Shown here piece after piece: positions 55,186 through 64,000 of a stretch of DNA of 64,000 nt. Numbering within the stretch: the stretch's first letter is position 1; every line of letters begins with the position of its first letter. The translations under genes were made by a program, and so were the position numbers. The notes beneath the pieces are model-generated. The model saw only the letters and a program-made list of their open reading frames with translations. It made no database searches and was not told the DNA's origin. The stretch is from Tridacna crocea (lineage: Eukaryota > Mollusca > Bivalvia > Cardiida > Cardiidae), in the NCBI GenBank assembly GCA_943736015.1, contig OX031057.1, positions 55,877,001 to 55,941,000 of the forward strand, read 5' to 3'.

Positions 55186-58100
55186 AGGCCCAGGCTAATC
55201 ATCCAAAACATAAGGTTAAGGATAAGGTAGTACGGAAAAATCTACACAACCTACCGACAATGATAGACCGAAAAAAATGTGCCTTTCATACAAAACTTTG
55301 ATTTGTGTTACTGATCAAAGTTTGCGAACGAAATATTTACTTTGAGCATTTGGGACAGAAATATATATTATGTAACCTAATGCTTTTTTTTCTTTGGTGT
55401 TAATGTTGAGGTTCTGTACTCACTTCTCAGTGACAAGGTTGGGACACTCTTTAAAGTAGTATTATTGCTCAAAATTGAACTTTTCAGCCGATATACTGTT
55501 TTAATATGGTTCAATCGAAAATTTCTCTTAATTCCTATTCATCCAAGATAAAATCCTTCAGGATATTGCTGAAAAACAGCGTCTGAAAAGAACTGAAAAG
55601 AAATAAATTTATAGAGCCCCGAAAAAATTTCTTCAGGAAATTAGAATATTCAGATGACCTGGACCGCGACCTCTGTATTGCACATGCGCATTAATATTAT
55701 TCGAACGTAAATAATAATGGAGTCCACGAAAATTGTCAAGCGACCGACCATACTTACACCTATCTCGAACGAAGTTATTTTGGGGAAATAGCTGTGTGAT
55801 ACATCTTGACCAAGAAACTACATCGGCAACGAAGTAAATACATGTAGTGTTTTTTTCAAAGATCACCACGAAAGGAGAAAGGAAAGACGCTGCAACAATG
55901 AGCTGGACAGTCACTGACAGGACTCAGAGACTCAGGTGAGCGTTTTGAATATGATGGCAGGATCTCATGTATGTCGATTTTTGCACGCTTTTTTGCACAC
56001 ACAGATTATTGATTTTGTATAGTTAATATATAAGTTGGACTTGTTGTTCATGGGGTGTTTTTAATCGGCACGAATATACATGAACAATTTTGACTGCATT
56101 TTGTGGGGCCCCATAAGGGGGATTCACTTTGTAGCAAGTAGTCGCCATACTGCTGCATATAATCTCCTCGTTAATGGTCATGATAGAGAGTTGTAGATTA
56201 CATTCAATTTATTATGTTGGAGTGAAATATCAACAGTCTCTTTTCTTTCTTTCAGAACAACATAAGAGCTGGAATGCTTCTGTTGGTGTAAGCTTCTAGG
56301 AGGTTTTCTTTTACCCCACCAGTGTACAATGCTAGGATCTTTTTGGCTTCTTTTGACCATAATGAGCCCCTGCTCATCAAAGAAAGGTAAAATTGTTTGA
56401 TAAATTCATTTTCATAGGAAAGAATAGACTAAGGTCATCAATGTGGCTGGTTGGCTGGTAGAAATGCTTTCATTTTGTTACAGCATTAAACCCATTATCA
56501 ATGATTCTAAGTTTGAATAGTGGATTTTAAATAAAAGTTTCTACAAAGAAATTGTTCCAGGATCAGATCTTTGAGATGTTGATTTACAAATGAAATTCCT
56601 AGCCAAATATTCAAGGTTTTAAACAGCATCGTTATTTGGGTCTCTAACTGACATGTACATTATATATCCAGATTATCAGCAGTTTTTGAGGATCTGACTT
56701 TTTAGGTTCAACTACATACCTCTACCACACAATCAAGAGGCTTAACAATCCTAATAGAAAAGTGAAAACATGGTTGGAAAAGAAATACAAGCTAAAAACA
56801 AGTATTGTCTCCATCTCATGTGATGCTTTTTTTATTCAATTTTTCTTAGATAAATTTCATTATTGAGTTATCTACAGTTGCTTTCCTTTTCCTAGTGTTC
56901 AATCACTTACATGTAGATTACTGTACTATTTTGTTTTTAAATAGACCTTCTGATGATTGACAATAGAAAGAGACAGAGATGCACAGCCCACACCTGCAAG
57001 ACACTTAGAAACTTTGTCTCAAATACCATATCTACTACAACAGGAAATGTGTGCTCATTGGAAAATTGAAGATACAGTGAGGATGAAGAGGAAATTTTTA
57101 ATGAAGCCTGTGACCCAGGAATATTTTCTCCCATTGTTTGTCAATATCTATCCAGTTCTCTTCCATGGAAAGATATAGAGAGTTTAAAAAACTGGATTTT
57201 TATCTCCTGCAATCAGTCTATAAAACCATGAAACAAGTTTACAGCAAAAAACATTGAAAGCATTTTTTATTAAATATTAGTAATCAGCAGCTTTTTTTTC
57301 ATAAATAAAAGCAAAGGCATTTGGACAAAAGGAGTTGTTCATTATGTGTAATTTGTCCTTTTACCACAATGCTTTTGAAAATACATGTGGTTTGTTATCC
57401 AAGTGTAGTAGGCAGAAATCCAGTTTCACTTGTTTGGATATTGGATAGAGGATCTGCATCCTCATCTCTTATGGCCCATGAAAGCATGAAAACCACAAAG
57501 AACCTGCCAAGTGAACAAAGGCCAAATTTGAGGATGGCCATAGTTGTAAAGATAGCAAGTTCATATTGTGATTTCAACACACAGCAGTTCCATAGATATT
57601 TAGGATAAACATGGACAACTTCTGCCAAAAGTATGCATGTTTTTCAGCAAACTAAAATGAGCATTTGTTACGGACGTTACTAAAATAGATTGGCCTAGTG
57701 AATCCTAATTGGTAGTAATGTTCCGAACCAGATACATACGTGTACTTGTGTTATAAATTGGTTTTCTGTGTGGGTATTCAACTTCTTATTCTGGCTACCT
57801 TTGCATCAAATATGTTGGAAGAACAATTCTACCTGTATGGTTATCCTATAAAATCAATGCTAAGAGGGCCTCTCTGCTTCTGAGTTTCCAAAGGAATTCT
57901 TTCACTGTATTGATTTTTGACAAAAAGAGTAACTCTTTGTGAACTTGAAATTATGTAGAATCTGATCTGACAACATATTGTTGGGCATCAGAATTTGGTA
58001 TTAATTATTTATTTTATGTCTTCAAGTTACATTTTATGAATTTAGATATAAACTCTCTCAACTTACAAGTGAAATGTCATTTTTTTGTTTGTTTTCAAAT

Positions 58101-59775
58101 TGGTCTGTTGAAAGAGCTGGTCCAAATCCATGCTTGTTACTGAGCCTCATTATTTGCATTAGCATCAAAGATTGATTTTTGACAAGCCCTATAAAGCAAG
58201 GGTGGAAAGCTTTTGATATAAGATGGGCAAAAAAAGGGGAGAAATGTCTATAAAGCTTATTTTTAAATCCTTTTATTCAAACTTGAAAAGTAACAAACCT
58301 AATCAATTAACTTCTTATTAAACAATCATGAGTTTTAAAGATCACCAGGAAAAAATCTTTTGAAAATGATGTGGACAAAAGCAAAAATGCTGGTAATGGA
58401 CTCTTTTCCATTTATGTTTTCTATCCTTTCTAAGACAAATGCCATCATTGTAGTTTTACTTGAGTTGTTATCTGGAACTATTTTCATTTTTGATTTTCTG
58501 GTACAGGGGGATGTGATAGTTTTTTATATTTTTTTCGACAATTTTAGAATTTTGTCATCTGATAACGAATCGATAAAACGCAAAGTTCCTTACTGCATAG
58601 ATTATAGAAGTTAAAAACTCATTAAAAGAAATTTGAATGCATGTGAAAATTAAAACTCAGTATGAATATTTTGTTCCCTGTTTTGTGAATAAATTGTTTA
58701 AATGGTATTAAACACAGTTTTCAATATTGTTTCGGTTATTGATCTACTGCCACAGCCAGACCCCATTTTGCTTTTCTGCAGTTTTTTTTTACCATTTACG
58801 TCATAATCTTCAAAACAATGATCACGCGATACAGAATCCTATCTGAATGACGATCATTAATCTTCAAAAACCCAAAAGACAGGTATTTGACCAGCAACCT
58901 ATTTGCAGGCATAAAGCTGCCCTCATTTTAAATCTGCAATGAAATTCAAGCTTTCAGATTGGGTTTAATTTTGTAGTAAATAAATAGTAAGTCATAGTGG
59001 TGTGATTTTTTCTCTATTCAGATGAAGTCTTACTCCAACTAATGCATCACGTAGATCCTATAACTTATTCTCCACTACAAAGCTCTCATTCGTTGACACT
59101 TTTGACTTCGACATGTATCCTTATAAAATCTGACTTCAATATCGTCCGTAGAACAAGATCTACTTCTTCCCCTATTGGACTGAAAATGAAATTAAGTATG
59201 CTGTATGTAAACAAAGTAAACAGACAAAAAGCAATTTTGACTGATTTCAATTTGGGAAAAAAATAAGCTTTGTGAGATGTGTATAATGAATACGCATTTA
59301 GGATATATCAGGGATGATACACAAATTCCCCAATGGAACCCCCATGTCGTCGAAAGATTTACGCACCTTTCGGTAACGGACAAGTTCGGTAAATTAGACT
59401 CGTGTAGTAAATCTATTGTTGGATATTTAGGTTACAGGGTAAAATTTACGTAGTGTTAACGCGACTTACATACCGGCTCCTTTGTTTGGACCAGGTCTGT
59501 ATTTTTCAGAACAACCCGTCTTAACAATAGAATGCACGAGAGTAGGTCTATCTCAGCACGTGTGCAGGTTGTTCCGTAGATAGAAAACCTGCCCACGTGC
59601 TGGAAAGACCTGCTCCCGTGCAAGAAAGACCTGTCCACGTGCAACTGATGGATCTTGAGCCGTGCATGCAGACAGGTTCGTGAAGGACATTGGTACTCGC
59701 GTGATACTGATCTTTATGAATTTGTAAATAACAGGAAAAATCTTGTAAATATACTTCGTTCTGGTAAAGCAGATT
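55186..59775. other. Sparse stretch, no secure gene
   Basis: A short segment ATGAGCTGGACAGTCACTG at 55897 ends at CAG|GTGAGC (55936/55937) and could be a first exon, but no partner exon in phase was found. Weak family P hairpins occur near 56765, 57320 and 58360-58430. A short CCTGCYCACGTGC-type repeat lies at 59560-59650. Confidence 0.4.
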
Positions 59776-60317
59776 TTAAAGGAAGGTATTTAGATTTTTC
59801 ACATCCCACCAAATTAGAAAATATATATATCACTGAAATTCATATGAAAAAACAATACCCATCATCAATAATTAAGAATCATAAAATTACAAAAAAAAAA
59901 ATGATGGTATTCCCTTAAAAGGCTACGTAGCTTCTTAAGCTATTTTTAGACTTCGCGCCAAAAATCAATAAAGCGTTGTGGGAATGTCAAGTGACTGGCA
60001 CGTGACTCATAACTCTTAAATTCCATTACATAGCAAACATGTAATAATTATTTTCCATAATGTCCTCTTCGGACGGATGTTTGAAGCTTTGTCCGTGTTT
60101 TCCTGTATTTAAATGAGAGAATCGATAATCTAAAAATAGATCGTGTCTCCCGTTGGTGTCAACCTGATCCGTAATAAATCTCTAATTTCTCGTGTTATCG
60201 GATGGTTTTCGACTGCTGGGGTTTTATGAACGCAAATTAAAAGGCTATGGGGGTACAAGGATGATTTTTTGCATTTTTGTAAAATTTTCGTCCCAAAATC
60301 TGAAGGGCCACCTTTAA
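59776..60317 (+). mobile_element. TTAA-flanked MITE, family T, copy 3
   Basis: It starts TTAA-AGGAAGGTATTTAG and ends GGGCCACCT-TTAA, colinear with copy 1 throughout. Confidence 0.8.
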
Positions 60318-60729
60318 TCTATTTTTTATTGGTGACCAATTCAGCAATTCTTTGATAATTTTTTTCAAAGTGATCATTAAAAAAATCTATCCCCCCCTCC
60401 CCCCTCCCCGTAATTACAAAATCTGCGGTCACATTAATGCCAATATTTAAAACATTGTAGATAAAGTGCCTTATCCTTAGGTTGTTGTTACATACACGTC
60501 ATTCTCTCATATCTAACCCAACTTCTTTTTTTTTTTCTTTCTAGTTTTCATCTAAATTGAATAGCAAAAGTGGCAAAAAGTTAATGACGGACGCATGTTC
60601 TAAAACATGTCTCTAGTATTGTTGTATTTTGGTTCTAATGCACCCTACTTCCAGTGAGACCGACCGTTGATTTGTCCATATAAGCTGGAGCTAAAAAGCC
60701 CTATTTTTTATTTTTCTTATTGTGAGAAA

Positions 60730-60955
60730 GGAAAACTGACATAGGGGTACTGTCCTTCTATGGCTGAACCGGCGCAGCTAGCTTCAAGAAAGCAATTTGA
60801 GGGGCCCGATCACTCCCATAGTCGAATGATCAGAATCGCTTTGAGACCAACTGTCCTAGAACCTCGACCCCAGGATCCAGGCTTGAGCCTGTTTGGAAGT
60901 GACTTTGTATAACTGAAAGCGGTGTAAAATGCCATTAATTCATTAAGTAAATTAA
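60730..60955 (+). repeat. SINE copy
   Basis: It contains AGGGGCCCGATCACTCCC, then GTATAACTGAAAGCGGTGTA and an ATTAATTCATTAAG tail, the core-plus-tail pattern of the copies at 6000 and 43562. Confidence 0.45.
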
Positions 60956-61378
60956 TAAATGAATATAGACCTATGGCCTTACAGAACTGGATGAATTAGT
61001 GCAAACGGACAGACCGTTGAAATGAAAACACAAGTGTTACCGGCAAAAGCTGAAATCCATGAGTATTTCAATAAATTCGAACCTAAATTGAGCAATGAAC
61101 TCACTCGTGCAGGATCAACAAACCTACCCAAGTTAAAAAGAAATAAGGTTGATGCTCACGAGGTGTCAGTTTCAAGTCATCATTAATGTTCAAGCGAGAA
61201 AATAAAACTGATAAATGAATGAAAAAGGAATACCCAAAAGTTAAAAAAAAAACATAAAACATATTTTACGCTTCCTTTTGTCATCAAACGTATCTGTTCT
61301 TTTCGAAATGGCTGTCAAGTCGTCTGCTCAGTACTGATGGTGGCCGGTATGTAAGTCGGATATCGACCTCGTACATCG

Positions 61379-61490
61379 GTCTTTCCGTATAAGAACGACT
61401 AGGGCACGAGCTTCACAAAACACCTCGAGCGCTTCGCGCTCTCGGTGTTTCGTGAAGCTCGTGCCCAGGTCGTTCTTATACGGAAAGACC
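61379..61490. mobile_element. Foldback, family I (112 bp, nearly perfect)
   Basis: Arms GGTCTTTCCGTATAAGAACG and its complement pair over about 50 bp each. They meet at CGAGCGCTTCGCGCTCTCG with a few mismatches. Confidence 0.8.
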
Positions 61491-64000
61491 TCGTACTCAG
61501 TCAATATCCTATACGTATTCCACAGCCAATACTTGACTCTGATTTGTTCAATAATATTATTTCTCACTCTCTAAATTTGTCATTTCTATTGGTTTAGAGG
61601 TATAACATTTTTGTTATATTGCTCCTTCCATGTTGAGTGAATTGAAATTAGTGATTGTTTTTTTTTTTATCACCATAACATTTTTTCGATTCTCAACCAC
61701 AGTTGATGAACTGAATACTACTTACACAGTCCTATTCTTGTTCCCTTAGACACCAAGAAATAAAATGTTTTCGGCCATTTTAGGGACATTAGAGTTAACA
61801 GTTTCTTCCGGAAATAAACTGCCATATTTCTAAACAAACCCTTGAATTCATAGAGCTACTTTTGTTGCATGCCATCGGTGCTGATAAATATTGAATAGCA
61901 CAAAGCACACAAATTGATCTTTTACCTATACTGACTGCTTTTCTGAGACATTCTGAGCAAGGTCAACATTGAAATCGCTTATATCAAGGTTCTATTTGTA
62001 TAGTGAAAACAGCTGTTGGATCTACGTGGCTCTTCAAGGTTAAAAGTTATAAATGATCAACTTGAGAGCAGAAATTCACGTGAAAGTATACTGGTAAAAA
62101 ATTGCTACAAATGAAGAAATTAAGTGAGAGATAGAGGAAAAACCTAGACAAAAACTGTGTTGCATGTTTTGTAATTGTCATTTTGTACATTTGAACCTGT
62201 ATAATAATATAAATTGTATGTTCTGTCCCTTTCCTCTTTCCAACTGTTTTTCAAATCTGGTTGGTGCAAGACACCGTCGCTAGCAGATTATAATGCGCTA
62301 ATAAATATATCACAGACTTCATTTGGTAAATAATCATATGGTTCCTGTTCATACTTACAAAGCTGAAAAGAATATGTATGGACGCATTTCTTTATTAATA
62401 ATCTATTTTCATCCCCCACCCCATTACACGAAGGATAAAGAATTTTCCTACTAATCTGGTTTTCACAGCTTGTTACATGACATTTTGTTGAATCCTCAGT
62501 AACCAGTCGCATCGTATAATCAAAACATGTTAACACAGGTAAAATCTAAAATTACCAAATGAAGAAAAATGAATTGGCATTTATATATCCACAGCAAGAT
62601 TTATCTAACAGGCAGATCTCTTACAATAGCTTCAATTGCTGATTATGAAATCACAGAAAGTGTGGCACAGGTTGAAATCATTTGATTCAAGAGGGTATAA
62701 AGGTCTTAAAATTAATTATCTGTTTTTAATCAGAATAGGTATAGAAGAATTAAGTTGAGGATCCACGTACTTAATGCAATTTCTTTAAGTAAGACCTCAA
62801 ACTCCTCCGCATAATATCTGGTGTCTTGGCAGACACAGAGACAGTGCTGCCTGATCCTGGATCTCCCAAGGTTGATGTAACTTGGGAGTTTTTAATAGTT
62901 CTTAAAAGAGTGAGGGTTACACGCTGTATACCAAGCTTTTGGGGGAAAATAAAGCGAAAATGAGATGTGGTGGACAAAAATTATTAATTCCGGGTACTAT
63001 TAGTATTTAGCATACCAATCGAGCAGCAAAAAATATGTCTTAAAATGTTTTGAAATAAAAAAAGACAAAATAGTTTAATAAATCGATTTTAAGTATCGGA
63101 TATTTAAAAAAAAAACGTCAAAATGTATCAACCATGAATAATTACTATGTTACCAAGTCATAGATTTACTATGGAAGTCTAATTTACTGAACCTGTCTGT
63201 TACCAAAATATCCGTCATCGTCTGCACTCTCTCGGAAATCGTGCCCATGCAAACAATGAGTGACTTCGTACATAAGGTTGCCAGTTTCTTTTTAGTTTAT
63301 CCATTTTGTTAGTTCTTAACTAATTGTTTTATTGACATTGATTGCTGTAAATCATTAAACAGTTGAAAAATGTATCGAGGAATCCGGCGTCCTTAGCAAC
63401 TTATATCGATCGTTGCAACTTCTAGCGCATGCCTATAGGCTGTCTATCACTGCAGACGAATATACACGAAGCAGTGTCGGAAATTAATGACGTTGAGATG
63501 ACCATCACACATTTAGAAGATTTTTTCACTTGTATAAGTCTTCCCATTCCTGGTGACTAAGTGAAAAGTTCTAATATTGTATATACCTTCGTTATACATC
63601 AGTTTCACGGGGTAAAATACAATTGAATTTTGAGCAACAATATAGCTTTAAGTACTTGGAGCCGTGAAGATAACGAATACGTCATGTTTCTTTTAATGTA
63701 TCCTTTCATTGCATGTGAATTTCCAAGACAAAACAGTAGGTAATCTAAAGACAAACTATTTAGCATCAAATAAGCCATGGCAAGACAACAAAACCATATT
63801 ACTTATGCAGAAAGCATTCTCGGTAAACCAGAACCCGCCCGATAACAGAGATGCGTTCTCACTTAAGTTTGAAGTTTAATTAACATATTTAATTTTATGT
63901 CATCAATAGCTTTAATCCTGTTGATTTTGAAAAAAAAAAAAAAAAAAAAAAAAAAATCCAACGAACATTATTGGAGAAGTAGCCATTTCAAGTTGAACAT
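61491..64000. other. AT-rich end of the window, no secure gene
   Basis: Possible minus-strand exon-like frame at 62537-62370 (cysteine-containing, acceptor TTTTAG), unassigned. Poly-A run 63930-63956. Nothing else is supported. Confidence 0.4.

Noticed and set aside
55897-55936. First exon on the plus strand (MSWTVTDRTQRL)
   Set aside because: Good donor, but no downstream exon in matching phase was found.
62370-62537. Minus-strand exon-like frame
   Set aside because: Single weak acceptor and no recognisable domain.

Overview
The window is eukaryotic and very probably comes from a bivalve mollusc. It is AT-rich and intron-dominated. It is saturated with short non-autonomous DNA transposons, foldback elements and the long tandem-structured repeats ending in a GAGCACGTTGTGCTCAGG-type tail that I associate with bivalve genomes. 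No bacterial gene organisation, RNA operon or CRISPR array is present. The bivalve assignment is an inference from repeat style; no species marker was seen.

Two host genes can be read with confidence, both on the minus strand. (1) A lysosomal palmitoyl-protein thioesterase of the PPT2 family spans about 9.3-27.2 kb. I rebuilt it from splice sites as eight exons: a signal-peptide exon at 27185-27048, the nucleophile Ser exon ending at 23667, and the terminal exon at 9451-9308. Its introns hold a decayed Ty3/gypsy retrotransposon, a mariner remnant and many miniature inverted-repeat elements. The small exon expected to carry the catalytic Asp is not found, and the flanking exons are out of phase with each other. 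(2) An alpha-1,3-fucosyltransferase (GT10) catalytic exon lies at 39377-38382.

A few further exon-like segments with good splice sites (33751-33889 plus, 53580-53973 plus, 45931-45793 minus) could not be assigned to a family.

Layout: 0-3.7 kb holds nested transposons. A broken BEL/Pao element has its 3' LTR abutting a Crypton-type tyrosine-recombinase gene, which is itself split by a TTAA-flanked MITE. 3.9-7.4 kb is a large element with inverted ends. 8-27 kb is the PPT2 gene. 27.5-35 kb contains four copies of a promoter-like repeat with a TCACGTGA box and an ATGGCGGAC motif. 35.8-37.8 kb and 50.4-52.3 kb are tandem-structured dispersed repeats. 38-40 kb is the fucosyltransferase. 41-49 kb is mostly MITEs. 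53-64 kb is sparse, with SINEs, MITEs and one unidentified exon.

The most unusual object is at 50646-51173: a complete 528-bp terminal-repeat retrotransposon in miniature. It has two identical 206-bp LTRs, a perfect tRNA-Pro primer binding site, a polypurine tract and a 4-bp target duplication. Each LTR contains tRNA-like RNA polymerase III A and B boxes, an arrangement comparable to the plant Cassandra elements, which carry 5S rRNA promoters in their LTRs.
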